Part shown: positions 7,951 through 16,754 of the stretch, piece by piece | Layout: every line of letters starts with the position of its first letter | How positions within the stretch are numbered: the stretch's first letter is position 1 | From: Mycobacterium avium subsp. avium | GTDB taxonomy: Bacteria > Actinomycetota > Actinomycetes > Mycobacteriales > Mycobacteriaceae | Reading direction: 5' to 3' | Length of the DNA stretch: 64,000 nucleotides | NCBI RefSeq assembly: GCF_009741445.1 | Contig: NZ_CP046507.1 | Span: 4,340,001-4,404,000, forward strand | Translations under genes and position numbers: made by a program | Notes under the pieces: model-generated | The model's input: only the letters and a program-made list of their open reading frames with translations | Database searches by the model: none | What the model was told of the DNA's origin: nothing

Positions 7951-9078
7951 CTACCTGACCCCACCCCACGGAATTGGATTTCGGCTACCCCAGCGCTGGG
8001 CCAGGGCTATGGCGCGACTCTCCAGGGAGCGTACCCGATCTGGATCGATTATGGGAGTCAGGCCGCGGCCGCGAACGTAGTCGTCGAAGGCCTCCGCGGT
8101 CGTCCATTTCGGCTGGTAGCCAAGCTCTGAACGCATCCGGCTGGTGTCCATCACGCGGCCGTAGCTCAAATAATCGAACTGATCGCGACTGATCTCGTTG
8201 TAGCGGTTGGCGCGCCGCAACGAGTCCAGCGCCCAGACGCCGAAACCCGGTACCGGCAAAGGAATCCGGCCGGCCCGCCGGATCGCCTGCGAGAGCATGA
8301 TGATGCCGTCGGCGCCGATGTTGAAGGTGCCGGCCTTGCCGGCCATCGCCGCGCGCTCCAGCGCGCCCAGCGCGTCCTGCTCATGCAGCAGCTGCAACCG
8401 CGCGTCCCGGCCGAGAATGGTCGGCACCAACGGGCCGGCCAGATAGCGCGACAGGGTGGTGTCCATCGCCGGGCCGATCATGTTGGCCAGCCGCAGGATC
8501 GTGACCGCGATGTCGGGCCGGCGCCGCCCCAGACCGCGCGCATAGGCTTCGATGTCGAGGCTGTCCTTGGCGAAGCCGGCCCGGAACGGCCGGCGGCTGG
8601 TGCTGTCCTCGGTGAACATCACCGGGTCGTGCGCACTGGAGCCGTACACCTCCGACGTCGACTTGAGCACCACCCGGCGCACCGACGGCGCCTTCTGGCA
8701 GGCGGCGAACAGCTGCATCGCGCCCATCACGTTGATCTCTTTGAGCGCCGCGGTGCCGCCGGACCGGGGCGCGTACGACGCGGCCGCCGCGTGCACCACG
8801 GTGTCGACGTCGCCGTTGCGAATCACCTTGGCTATGAAGGGATTACGGATGTCGGCGCGGACGAATTCGGCGCGACCCATCCGGCGCAGCATGTCCTTGC
8901 TCGGGGCGATCGCGTCCACCGCGATGACCCCTTTGATCATCGGGTTCTGCGCCAGGCGAGCGGTCAGGTAGCCGCCGAGAAACCGGCAGGCGCCGGTGAC
9001 CAACACGATCTTGGGGTAATGCACCGTGTTGCCGGCGGTGTCGTCCGGTCCGGAATTGTGCCCATTCGACGGATCCAC
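7951..9078 (-). CDS. galE2: NAD-dependent epimerase/dehydratase family protein (GalE2)
   Basis: 375 residues with an extended-SDR Rossmann domain. IVLVTGACRFLGGYL near residue 25 is the nucleotide-binding loop, and DIRNP and HAAAASYAP follow the usual order. It matches Rv0501, called GalE2. The catalytic YxxxK is not evident: the expected region reads FRAGFAKDSL, with Phe where Tyr is normal, and a STSEVYGS triad serine is present. Function as a UDP-glucose epimerase is therefore doubtful; it may be an atypical SDR acting on another sugar nucleotide or lipid. It is the first gene of a pair with the acyltransferase downstream. Confidence 0.82.
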   Translation of the reverse strand: MDPSNGHNSGPDDTAGNTVHYPKIVLVTGACRFLGGYLTARLAQNPMIKGVIAVDAIAPSKDMLRRMGRAEFVRADIRNPFIAKVIRNGDVDTVVHAAAASYAPRSGGTAALKEINVMGAMQLFAACQKAPSVRRVVLKSTSEVYGSSAHDPVMFTEDSTSRRPFRAGFAKDSLDIEAYARGLGRRRPDIAVTILRLANMIGPAMDTTLSRYLAGPLVPTILGRDARLQLLHEQDALGALERAAMAGKAGTFNIGADGIIMLSQAIRRAGRIPLPVPGFGVWALDSLRRANRYNEISRDQFDYLSYGRVMDTSRMRSELGYQPKWTTAEAFDDYVRGRGLTPIIDPDRVRSLESRAIALAQRWGSRNPIPWGGVR

Positions 9079-9129
9079 CCGAACAGCCTAACGGCCGGGC
9101 GGGGCGGCGGCACCGGGCCGCCGACGGAG

Positions 9130-9231
9130 TTACTTGCCGAGTTTTCTGCGCTGCACCCGGGTGCGACGCAGCAGCTTGCGGTGCTTCTTCTTCGACATAC
9201 GCTTGCGCCGCTTCTTGATTACTGAACCCAT
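9130..9231 (-). CDS. Small ribosomal protein bS22 (AURKAIP1/COX24 domain, Rv0500B-like)
   Basis: A 33-residue, very basic protein ([20 protein letters not shown]...) with 19 Lys/Arg residues. It matches Rv0500B, an AURKAIP1/COX24-type peptide found as bS22 on the 30S subunit in mycobacterial ribosome structures, where it lies near the decoding-site rRNA. The reading frame is intact with an ATG start, in the expected place between galE2 and the small HTH gene. It is short enough to be missed by ordinary gene finders. Confidence 0.9.
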
Positions 9232-9365
9232 AACTCCGCTATCTGACCGTGGCCTGCTTCAAAGATTGGACCCGGACACTTTACCCGGCCGGATGCATCG
9301 AACACCAAACCGGAGTCGGGTGACCGCGCCCGCGCAGGACCGGTGCCGCCGCGCCGTCGTCGGGC

Positions 9366-9623
9366 TCAGCCGGCGTCGAAGTAGGACGTCTCCAGCATGT
9401 CGTGGACGGCCTTGGCGTGCACCCGGAACGACCGCCCCACCCGCACCGCGGGCAGTTCGCCGTTGTGCACCAACCGGTAGACCGTCATCTTGGAGACCCG
9501 CATCAACGCGGCCACCTCGGCGACGGTGAGAAATTGCGTCCTGCCCTGCTGGCCGTCGCCGGAACCGGCGTCCCGTGCCTTACCTGCAGAATCTCGCGCT
9601 GATGGCCCGTTCGTAGACGTCAT
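9366..9623 (-). CDS. Small helix-turn-helix DNA-binding protein (Rv0500A-like)
   Basis: 85 residues. The first 28 are polar and probably disordered. Residues 29-80 form a MerR/excisionase-type winged helix, FLTVAEVAALMRVSKMTVYRL, followed by the wing GELPAVRVGRSFRV. This is the conserved actinobacterial Rv0500A family; its targets are not known to me. The gene lies upstream of bS22 and galE2 on the same strand with a 134-base gap that shows no clear hairpin, so it may share a transcript with them. The ATG at 9623 is the best start but a later one is possible. Confidence 0.85.
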   Translation of the reverse strand: MTSTNGPSARDSAGKARDAGSGDGQQGRTQFLTVAEVAALMRVSKMTVYRLVHNGELPAVRVGRSFRVHAKAVHDMLETSYFDAG

Positions 9624-9651
9624 CGCAACCCAATCGTGTCAGGCACGCGCA

Positions 9652-9677
9652 TGCCAGCGGCTTCCCCTCCGCTGGCA
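9652..9677. terminator. Hairpin between proC and the HTH gene
   Basis: Nine-base arms TGCCAGCGG and CCGCTGGCA with an 8-base pyrimidine loop, between the proC stop and the HTH gene start, both leftward. There is no T run, so it is at most a Rho-independent-like terminator or a regulatory fold upstream of the HTH gene. Confidence 0.45.
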
Positions 9678-9761
9678 CCGACACGCGCTTACACAAGGAG
9701 AATAGCGGGACTAATGGGGTTACTGGTACTGGTGGGGGACAATCAGTTCAAAATTCTTGGA

Positions 9762-10649
9762 TTACTCCGATGTAATTCTTAGCTGCTCAGAGCGTATTTT
9801 GGCGGCCTGGACGGCGGCGTCGACGGCCGCCCGCAGGCCCCCCCGCTCCAGCTCGCGCAGGCCGGCCGCGGTGGTGCCGCCCGGGGAGGTCACCGTGGCC
9901 CGCAGCTGGGTGGCGGTGGCGTCCACCCGCATCCCGGGCGTCTCCGCCTCGCCCAGTCGCCGATCGGCGTCCATCCGCTCCAGCAGCATCGCCGCCGAGC
10001 CGGCCATGGTCTGGGCGGTCAGGTCGGCCGCCACCTCGCGGCTCAGGCCCGCGGCCACCCCGGCGTCCACCAGGGCCTCCACCAGCAGGAAGAAATACGC
10101 CGGCCCGGAGCCGGACAGGGCGGTGACGGCGTCCATCTGGCTCTCCGGCACGCTCAGCACGCCCCCGACCGAGTCGAACAGCGCCGAGACGCCCTCGAGC
10201 TGCGGGGCGGTGACGAAGCGGCCCTTGGCCAGTGCGGTGACCCCGGCGCCGACCAGCGCGGCCGCGTTCGGCATGGCCCGCACCACCGGTGTCCCGGCCG
10301 GCAGCCGGGATTCGAAGTAGCCGATGGTGACCCCGGCGGCGACCGTGACGAACACCTGCTCGGCGGTGTCGCTCTCGGCCTGGCCGGCGGCGCGGGCGAT
10401 CTCGGACATCACCGACTCGACGTCGGCCGGTTTCACCGCGACCACGACGAACGACGCGTTTTCCACCGCATCGGCCACCGAGGTCATCAGCACCGAGTAG
10501 GTGTCGGCCAGATATTTGGCGCGCTCGGGAACCCGCTCGACCACCACCAGGTCCTTGACCTGCCGGCCCGCCCGCAGCAGACCCGACAGCAGGGCCTCCC
10601 CGATGCTGCCGCCACCGATGATCGCGATTCTTGCCATGCCGGACAGCAT
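9762..10649 (-). CDS. proC: Pyrroline-5-carboxylate reductase
   Basis: 295 residues. It catalyses the last step of proline synthesis, reducing 1-pyrroline-5-carboxylate to proline with NAD(P)H. The N-terminal Rossmann motif is RIAIIGGGSIGEALLSG. VAVKPADV marks the dinucleotide fold, and the C-terminal signature ALSGSGPAYFFLLVEALVDAG and VTSPGGTTAAGLRELE are the ProC dimerisation and active-site motifs. The start at 10649 (MLSGMARI) mirrors the M. tuberculosis protein; starts at 10658 and 10637 are also in frame. The thioesterase-like gene ends 15 bases upstream on the same strand. Confidence 0.95.
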   Translation of the reverse strand: MLSGMARIAIIGGGSIGEALLSGLLRAGRQVKDLVVVERVPERAKYLADTYSVLMTSVADAVENASFVVVAVKPADVESVMSEIARAAGQAESDTAEQVFVTVAAGVTIGYFESRLPAGTPVVRAMPNAAALVGAGVTALAKGRFVTAPQLEGVSALFDSVGGVLSVPESQMDAVTALSGSGPAYFFLLVEALVDAGVAAGLSREVAADLTAQTMAGSAAMLLERMDADRRLGEAETPGMRVDATATQLRATVTSPGGTTAAGLRELERGGLRAAVDAAVQAAKIRSEQLRITSE

Positions 10650-10664
10650 CGCAGACACCGCCGG

Positions 10665-11507
10665 CTAAGGAGCGGCAGGGACCAGGGCCAGCTGGCGGGC
10701 CTGCACCACCAGGCGGCCCAAGCTGTCGACGACGGTGTGGTCCTCGTCGAACCAGTCGTGCCCGATCTCGGTGCAGGTCGCGATGATGCGCAGCCAGCCG
10801 TCGGCCGGCAGGCCCCGCAGAAACGCGGTGAGCTGGATCGTCGGCGCCCAGCCAGTGCGGTCCACGGCGAAGGTGACCGGCGCCGACAGGTCGCCGCACA
10901 TCAGCGCGAACAGCGCATCCGGCGCCACCCCGCGGGGGCGTGCCCACATCTGGATCACCGGCGGTCGCCCGTCGGCGGAGGGCTGCATCGTCGACAACAC
11001 CGGCCGCACGTCGCACCCCTCGCCCAGGTGCACCAGGCCGGCCAGCGGATGCCCGGGCCCGATCGGTTCGATGTCGTCGGGCGGTTCGGGCGGCATCAGA
11101 GCCGGCACCGGGTTGGCCGACAGCAGCGGCTTGGCGCTTGCCGCCGACCCGTCGGCCGGAAAGTGCTCCGGCTCACCGAGATTGACGACGGCGTGCACGG
11201 CGGTCCGCTCACCCTGGGTGAGCTCGACGTCGACCACGCTGATCCGCCGGCCGCGCTTGCGGATCGACGTCACCAATCGCATCGGCCCCGGATCGGGCGC
11301 CCACAGGAAGCTGGCCGACACCGCCACGGGCTGCTGCGCCGATTCCGGCCCGCCGGCGCAGGCGGTGCGGGCGGCGTTGGCGCACAGCGCCAGCATCGCG
11401 CCGCCGTGCACCTTGGGACCGATGGTCCAGCGCTTGTCGAGCTCGCCGTCGTAGACGCCGGATCCGGCCTCCCGCAACGTCATTGCGGTGGTGAATAACG
11501 CGTTCAT
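10665..11507 (-). CDS. Acyl-CoA thioesterase-like double-hotdog protein (Rv0499-like)
   Basis: 280 residues with two hotdog repeats. The first contains KVHGGAMLALCANAA, the typical N-terminal hotdog helix. The second contains DALFALMCGDLSAPV and a C-terminal ATCTEIGHDWFDEDH stretch as in TesB-like thioesterases. It probably hydrolyses or binds acyl-CoA; the substrate is unknown. It belongs to a leftward run (Rv0496 to proC counterparts) with small gaps. An alternative start 24 bases downstream (MTLREAG) is possible. Confidence 0.75.
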   Translation of the reverse strand: MNALFTTAMTLREAGSGVYDGELDKRWTIGPKVHGGAMLALCANAARTACAGGPESAQQPVAVSASFLWAPDPGPMRLVTSIRKRGRRISVVDVELTQGERTAVHAVVNLGEPEHFPADGSAASAKPLLSANPVPALMPPEPPDDIEPIGPGHPLAGLVHLGEGCDVRPVLSTMQPSADGRPPVIQMWARPRGVAPDALFALMCGDLSAPVTFAVDRTGWAPTIQLTAFLRGLPADGWLRIIATCTEIGHDWFDEDHTVVDSLGRLVVQARQLALVPAAP

Positions 11508-11531
11508 GAACTCGGGGGGTCTCCTGGGTGG

Positions 11532-12374
11532 TCAGCGCAGCAGATGGGTGCGGGCGAACTGTAGCGATTCGGCGAGCATGGCCTCCCGCTCGGTGGCGCT
11601 GCGCGCGCTGGACGTCGACACCTCGAGGATGACGTGGCCGGCGAAATGGCCGGCGGCCAGCATCTGGCACACCTCGGCGGTGGGCTGGGTGCCGCGGCCG
11701 GGCACCAGATGTTCGTCGGCGGGCAGCCCGTTGCCGTCGCACAGGTGCAGGTGCACCAGCCCGTTGCCCATCCGCCGCGCCATGTCCAGCGAATCGGTGC
11801 CGGCCGTCGCGGTGTGGGACAGGTCCAGCGTGTAGTGGGCGTGGTGGCCGTCCAGCGGGTCGTAGGACGGCGCGAACGCCGAGATCGCCGGGCCGGGGCC
11901 GCCGCCGCGGCGGCGCATGCGTTCCAGCGACTGGCCGGCCCCGAAAAACCGGTCCGCCCGGAACGGGAACATGTTCTCCACCGCGATCATCACGTCGCTG
12001 GCCGCCTCCAGCGTCGCGACCTGCTCGGTGAACCCCTCGGCGTACCGCCGCTGCCAGCGGAACGGCGGATGCACGACGACGGTCTGCGCGCCCAGTTGCT
12101 CGGCGGCGCGCACGCTGCGGTCCAGCTTGGGGATCGGGTTGGCGCCCCACACCCGCTGCGAGATCAGCAGGCACGGCGCGTGCACGGACAGCACCGGCAC
12201 CCGATAGCGCCGGGACAGCTTCTTGACGGCGGCGATGTCCTGGCTGGCCGACTCGGCCCACACCATCAGCTCCACCCCGTCGTAGCCGAGCCGGGCCGCG
12301 TATTCGAACGCGGCCTCGGCCCGCAACGGATACACCGAAGCCGTGGACAGGCCGACTTTGATGGCAGGGCGCAC
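11532..12374 (-). CDS. Sugar phosphate isomerase/epimerase family TIM-barrel protein (Rv0498-like)
   Basis: 280 residues with the xylose isomerase-like TIM barrel (AP endonuclease 2 superfamily). KVGLSTASVYPL starts strand 1, YDGVELMVW strand 2, VLSVHAPCLL strand 3, IAVENMFPF and the SHTATAGTDSLDM segment follow, and LVHLHLCDGNG and ILEVSTSS carry likely metal-binding His and Glu residues. No substrate can be assigned. It lies 24 bases upstream of the thioesterase-like gene and 15 bases downstream of the membrane-protein gene, all leftward, so they are probably one operon. Confidence 0.82.
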   Translation of the reverse strand: MRPAIKVGLSTASVYPLRAEAAFEYAARLGYDGVELMVWAESASQDIAAVKKLSRRYRVPVLSVHAPCLLISQRVWGANPIPKLDRSVRAAEQLGAQTVVVHPPFRWQRRYAEGFTEQVATLEAASDVMIAVENMFPFRADRFFGAGQSLERMRRRGGGPGPAISAFAPSYDPLDGHHAHYTLDLSHTATAGTDSLDMARRMGNGLVHLHLCDGNGLPADEHLVPGRGTQPTAEVCQMLAAGHFAGHVILEVSTSSARSATEREAMLAESLQFARTHLLR

Positions 12375-12389
12375 TGTCTGTCGGTGCCG

Positions 12390-13358
12390 CTAGCCCGACT
12401 GCAACGACAGCGCCAAGGGCCCCAGGGTGATCAACGCACCCACCGCGACCGCGATCAACGTGCTGGCGATGTCCTCGGTCTTGCGCACCACCCGCACCCC
12501 GACCACCAGGCCGAGGATGACCAGCACCGAGAGCACCAGGGCCACGATGCTGTTCCAGCGCCACAGCTGGTCGAAGGCCACGAACAGCCCGGCGCCGAAC
12601 GCGACGGCCAGAATCGATTGCAGCACAACCACACTGCCGCGCCAGATCGCCTCGAGCCTGCCGGGCGCCGGGTGTGCCGCCTCGGCGTCCTCGTCCTCGA
12701 GGTGCGCCGCGTCGAGGTCCTCGTCGGTCAGCGTCGCGGCATCCGCGTGGTCGTCGTCGAGATCCTCGCCGAGGTCGTCGTCGAGCGCCGAATCCGATTG
12801 CAGATACGAGCGCACGTACGCGGAGTCCTCCAACGCCGGTTCGGCCTCGCGCACCTCGGAGTCCATCACGTCCACCGGAATGTCGGCGTAGTGGTCCATC
12901 GGGTCGGGGCTCATGTCCTCGGCGCCCGAGGATCGCCGGCCGGTGCCGTTGGCGGACGGGCCCGGCTCGGGCAGCGGCCGCGGGTAGGCGCTGCGCTCGG
13001 GCCCGGGGGCGCGCTTGGGCTGCGGCGGCGACTTGGGCCAGCGCGGCTCGGGCTCGGACCAGTAGGGGGTCTTGGGCTCGTCTTCGGCTACCGGTTCGGC
13101 GGGTTCGGCCACGGGTTGGGCGGGTGCGGCCGTGTCGACGGTGTCGGTGGCGCCGGGTTGGTCGTCGGGCTCGTCGTCACGGATGACCGGGATCTCGCCG
13201 GTGAGCTCGGCCACGGTCACCGCGTCGCTGTCGCCGCGCCGCCGGCGACGCCGCCGGGTGACCGCCGGGGCGCCGATGGTTCCGTTTCTGGCCAGCAATT
13301 CGGCAACCGAGATCGGCCGAGTGCCCGGGCTCTCGGTCTCGGAATGCGGTCCGGTCAT
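12390..13358 (-). CDS. Membrane protein with paired VAEL motifs and polyarginine run (Rv0497-like)
   Basis: 322 residues. The N-terminus has a VAELLARNG motif, then a run of seven arginines, then VTVAELTGEIPV, within the first 60 residues. Residues about 60-230 are acidic and proline-rich, likely disordered. The last 85 contain three hydrophobic helices (SILAVAFGAGLFVAF, IVALVLSVLVILGLVVGV and a final one). It corresponds to Rv0497, of unknown function. Its ATG overlaps the stop of the exopolyphosphatase gene (ATGA), showing translational coupling. Confidence 0.85.
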   Translation of the reverse strand: MTGPHSETESPGTRPISVAELLARNGTIGAPAVTRRRRRRRGDSDAVTVAELTGEIPVIRDDEPDDQPGATDTVDTAAPAQPVAEPAEPVAEDEPKTPYWSEPEPRWPKSPPQPKRAPGPERSAYPRPLPEPGPSANGTGRRSSGAEDMSPDPMDHYADIPVDVMDSEVREAEPALEDSAYVRSYLQSDSALDDDLGEDLDDDHADAATLTDEDLDAAHLEDEDAEAAHPAPGRLEAIWRGSVVVLQSILAVAFGAGLFVAFDQLWRWNSIVALVLSVLVILGLVVGVRVVRKTEDIASTLIAVAVGALITLGPLALSLQSG

Positions 13359-14371
13359 GGTTTGTCGCCTCTCGATCGGTTCTGATTCCGATCAACTACC
13401 TGACCTCCAGCATTACGCACGGACGGCTCCATGAGGGCCGTTCCGTCGGCTTCGCTGTCGAGTTTGCGCAAGATGAGACCTTCCCGTAACGCCCACGGGC
13501 AGATATCCACCGATTCGATCGACAGCGCTCGCATGCTCGCCTCCGCCACCAAAGCGCCCGCCACGATCTGCGGCGCCCGCTCGGCGCTCACTCCTTCCAG
13601 TTCGGCCCGGTCAGCGGTCGTCATCCTAGAGATGAAAGATATGAGTTGCCTGAGGCCGTTTGCTGTCAGCGTCCTTTTGACCCGCGGTCCGGCGCCCGAG
13701 GGCGCCGCCCCGGTGAGCCGCGCCAGCGAGCGAAACGTCTTCGACGTCGCCACCGTGAGGTCCGGGGTTCCGGCCTCCAGGATGTTTTCGCTGGCCTCGG
13801 CGAGCTCGGCGTCCAGCCAGTCCCGCAGCATCGCCACCCGGCGCCGGCCGGGCGGATCGTCGGGCAGCCATTCGCGGGTCAGCCGGCCCGCGCCCAGCGG
13901 CAGCGACAACGCCACCTCGGGCTCCTCGTCCAGGCCGCTGGACATCTCCAGCGAGCCGCCGCCGATGTCGAGGTTGATGATCCGGCCCGCGCTCCACCCG
14001 TACCAGCGGCGCACCGCCAGGAACGTCAGCCGGGACTCGTCGACCCCGGTCAGCACCCGCAGCTCGACGCCGGTCTCCTTGCGGACCCGATTCAACACTT
14101 CCTCGGAGTTGCCCGCCTCCCGCACCGCCGAGGTGGCGAACGCCATCAGCTCCTCGCAGCCCGAACTGTCGGCGATCTTGGCGAATTCGTCGATGGTGGA
14201 GATCAGCTTCTCGGCGCCGCGCTTGGTGATCTTGCCGGCGCTGTCGGTGGCCTCGGCCAGCCGCAGGGTGGCTTTCGTCGAACTCATCGGGGTCGGATGG
14301 CCACCCCGGTGGGCATCGACCACCAGCAGATGCACCGTGTTGCTACCCACGTCGAGCACGCCCAATCGCAC
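13355..14371 (-). CDS. ppx1: Ppx/GppA-family exopolyphosphatase (Ppx1)
   Basis: 338 residues of the ASKHA phosphatase fold. RLGVLDVGSNTVHLLVVDA is the first phosphate loop, MAFATSAVREA carries the catalytic-Glu region, and IINLDIGGGSLEMS is the second phosphate loop. It lacks the C-terminal HD extension of long Ppx enzymes. Rv0496 of this family is reported to hydrolyse short polyphosphate and to affect (p)ppGpp-related persistence. It heads a leftward operon that continues through Rv0497, Rv0498, Rv0499 and proC counterparts. A 118-base gap separates it from the divergent DUF3109 gene, so promoters for both should lie there. Confidence 0.9.
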   Translation of the reverse strand: MRLGVLDVGSNTVHLLVVDAHRGGHPTPMSSTKATLRLAEATDSAGKITKRGAEKLISTIDEFAKIADSSGCEELMAFATSAVREAGNSEEVLNRVRKETGVELRVLTGVDESRLTFLAVRRWYGWSAGRIINLDIGGGSLEMSSGLDEEPEVALSLPLGAGRLTREWLPDDPPGRRRVAMLRDWLDAELAEASENILEAGTPDLTVATSKTFRSLARLTGAAPSGAGPRVKRTLTANGLRQLISFISRMTTADRAELEGVSAERAPQIVAGALVAEASMRALSIESVDICPWALREGLILRKLDSEADGTALMEPSVRNAGGQVVDRNQNRSRGDKP

Positions 14372-14489
14372 GCCAACAACCTAACGGTGCCCCGATCGCC
14401 CCGCGTCGCGCGACCCGGTCAATCGCCGTGATCAGAGCCATACCGGGCCCGAGTGTCAGCGGCTCGGCGAGACCGCATCTTCGTCTAAC

Positions 14490-15293
14490 GTGGACGACGT
14501 GGCGAATTCGCACCCGCAACCGGGACAACCCGGACAAGAGGTCGAGCTGGATTTCGCCCGCGAATGGGTGGAGTTCTACGACCCCGACAACCCCGAGCAC
14601 CTGATCGCCGCCGACCTGACCTGGTTGCTGTCGCGGTGGACGTGCGTGTTCGGCACGCCGGCCTGCCAGGGCACCGTGGCGGGCCGCCCCGACGACGGGT
14701 GCTGCTCGCACGGGGCGTTCCTGTCCGACGACGACGACCGCGCCCGACTGGACGACGCGGTCAAACAGCTGACCGATGACGACTGGCAATTCCGGGAAAA
14801 AGGCTTGGGCCGCAAGGGTTATCTGGAGCTCGACGAGCACGACGGCCAGCCGCAGTACCGCACCCGCAAGCACAAGGACGCCTGCATCTTCCTGAACCGG
14901 CCGGGTTTCGCCGGAGGTGTCGGGTGCGCGCTGCACAGCAAGGCGCTCAAGCTCGGCGTGCCGCCGCTGACCATGAAGCCCGACGTCTGCTGGCAGTTGC
15001 CGATCCGGCGCAGCCAGGAGTGGGTGACCCGGCCCGACGGCACCGAGATCCTCAAGACCTGGGTCACCGAATACGACCGCCGCGGTTGGGGTTCCGGCGG
15101 CGCGGACCTGCATTGGTACTGCACCGGCGACCCGGCCGCTCACGTCGGCGCCACCCAGGTGTGGGAAAGCCTGGCCGACGAGCTCACCGAGCTGCTGGGC
15201 GCCAAGGCGTACGCGGAGCTGGCCGCAATGTGCAAGCGCCGCAGCAAGTTAGGGCTCATCGCGGTGCATCCGGCGACCCGGATCGCCGAGTAG
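14490..15293 (+). CDS. DUF3109-like conserved protein (Rv0495c-like)
   Basis: 267 residues, soluble, with several conserved cysteines (CVFGTPACQG, DDGCCSHGAFL, KDACIFLN, GGVGCALHS and a later DVCWQ). The spacing suggests metal or Fe-S binding as in zinc/iron-chelating families, but this is inference. It matches Rv0495c, a conserved actinobacterial protein of unknown function. Two GTG starts, 14490 and 14499, are possible and no clear ribosome binding site separates them. Two more rightward genes follow with spacings of 16 bases and a 4-base overlap. Confidence 0.8.
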   Translation: MDDVANSHPQPGQPGQEVELDFAREWVEFYDPDNPEHLIAADLTWLLSRWTCVFGTPACQGTVAGRPDDGCCSHGAFLSDDDDRARLDDAVKQLTDDDWQFREKGLGRKGYLELDEHDGQPQYRTRKHKDACIFLNRPGFAGGVGCALHSKALKLGVPPLTMKPDVCWQLPIRRSQEWVTRPDGTEILKTWVTEYDRRGWGSGGADLHWYCTGDPAAHVGATQVWESLADELTELLGAKAYAELAAMCKRRSKLGLIAVHPATRIAE

Positions 15294-15309
15294 CCACGAC
15301 GTCGGGCCT

Positions 15310-16257
15310 GTGGTGGACGACGAGAAGCGATCGGCCGCCGCCCCGCGCTGGCGCGGCCGGCCGGGGCGCCTCGAGGTCTGGTACGCCACCCTGTCCGATC
15401 CGCGCACCGGCGCGGGATTGTGGGTCCATTGCGAGACCGTGGCCCCGCTGCGCGGCGCCGCCTACGGGCACGGCTGGGCCACCTGGTTTCCGCCCGACGG
15501 GCCGCCGCGCACCGGCCGGTTCGGGCCGGTGCCCGCGCACCCCGCCACCGGCCCGGACTGGTTCGCCTGCGCGGGCGTTCGGGTGGCCGACGAGCAGCTG
15601 CGCGGGCGGGCCGGAGCGCTGGCCTGGGAGCTGTCCTGGACGGACCCCACGCGCCCGCTGTGGACGTTCCCGCGACTCGCGTGGGAGCGTGAGCTGCTGC
15701 CCGGCGCGCAGGTGGTGCTCGCCCCCACCGCCGAGTTCACCGGCCGGTTGCACCTCGACGGTGCCCCCGCGCGCGTCGAGGGGTGGCGTGGCGGTGTCGC
15801 CCACATCTACGGGCACGGCAACGCCCGTCGCTGGGGGTGGATGCATGCCGACCTCGGCGGCGGCGACGTTCTCGAGGTGGTTTCCGCGGTGTCGCACAGG
15901 CCCGGGCTGCGCCGCCTCGCGCCGTTGGCTTTCGTGCGCTTCCGGCTCGACGGACATGATTGGCCCGCAAGCGTTTTGCCGTCGCTGCGGATGCGGACGC
16001 GATTGCAGCTGCCGCACTGGCAGCTGGCGGGCCGGATCGGCGGGCGCCGGGTGTGCATCCGGGCCGACCTGCCGCCGGAGCGCTGCGTGAGCCTGGGCTA
16101 CACCGATCCCGACGGCGGCACCGCGGTGTGCACCAACACCGAACGGGCCGACATCCGCGTCGAGATCGACGACCGGCGGTGGTCGGTGCTCGGGCACGCC
16201 GAAGTGGGGCTGCGCGGCGCCGAGGCACCCGCCGTCAACGAGCGGATCCCGGCGTGA
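15310..16257 (+). CDS. Conserved protein of lipocalin/CrtC-like type (Rv0493c-like, tentative)
   Basis: 315 residues, rich in Trp and beta-strand pattern. The segment VAHIYGHGNARRWGWMHADL and the following LAPLAFVRFRLDG resemble the tocopherol cyclase / AttH / carotenoid hydratase (calycin-like) families. No signal peptide is evident. The position agrees with Rv0493c of M. tuberculosis, a conserved protein of similar length without known function. Starts at GTG 15310 or 15313 are equivalent. Its stop overlaps the Nudix start (GTGA), so the two are coupled. Confidence 0.65.
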   Translation: MVDDEKRSAAAPRWRGRPGRLEVWYATLSDPRTGAGLWVHCETVAPLRGAAYGHGWATWFPPDGPPRTGRFGPVPAHPATGPDWFACAGVRVADEQLRGRAGALAWELSWTDPTRPLWTFPRLAWERELLPGAQVVLAPTAEFTGRLHLDGAPARVEGWRGGVAHIYGHGNARRWGWMHADLGGGDVLEVVSAVSHRPGLRRLAPLAFVRFRLDGHDWPASVLPSLRMRTRLQLPHWQLAGRIGGRRVCIRADLPPERCVSLGYTDPDGGTAVCTNTERADIRVEIDDRRWSVLGHAEVGLRGAEAPAVNERIPA

Positions 16258-16754
16258 CGCCGGTCCCGGATTTCATCGTCGAGCTTCGCCGGCGGATCGG
16301 TCATGCGCCGCTGTGGTTGCCCGGCATCACGGCCGTCACCATCCGCGGCCGAAAGGTGTTGCTGGTCAAGCGATCCGACAATGGCGCCTGGACGGCCGTG
16401 ACGGGCATCGTGGAGCCGGGCGAGAATCCGGCCGACTGCGCCGCCCGCGAAGTGCGCGAGGAAGCGGGGGTCAGCGCGCGGGCCACCCGGCTGGCGTGGG
16501 TGCACGTGACCCGGCCGGCCATCCACGCCAACGGCGACCACGCCCAGTACCTGGATCACGTGTTCCGGATGGAGTGGCTGTCCGGGGAGCCCTTCCCCGC
16601 CGACGACGAGAGCACCGCCGCCGCGTGGTTCGACCTCGACGAGCTTCCGCCGATGACGGCGGACATGCGTCGGCGTATCACGTTGAGCGCCAACGACGAT
16701 GAGCGGACCGTCTTCGACACCGACGGTCCGCCCCCGGCACGCCCGTCGGGCTAG
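16254..16754 (+). CDS. Nudix hydrolase
   Basis: 166 residues with a complete Nudix box, GIVEPGENPADCAAREVREEAGV, fitting Gx5Ex7REUXEEXGU, at about residues 47-69. It hydrolyses a nucleoside-diphosphate-linked substrate with Mg2+; the substrate is unknown. The GTG at 16254 overlaps the previous stop. It ends immediately before the regX3 stop on the opposite strand with no gap. In M. tuberculosis this interval holds Rv0492c, Rv0492A and Rv0494; none of these is here. Confidence 0.9.
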   Translation: MTPVPDFIVELRRRIGHAPLWLPGITAVTIRGRKVLLVKRSDNGAWTAVTGIVEPGENPADCAAREVREEAGVSARATRLAWVHVTRPAIHANGDHAQYLDHVFRMEWLSGEPFPADDESTAAAWFDLDELPPMTADMRRRITLSANDDERTVFDTDGPPPARPSG

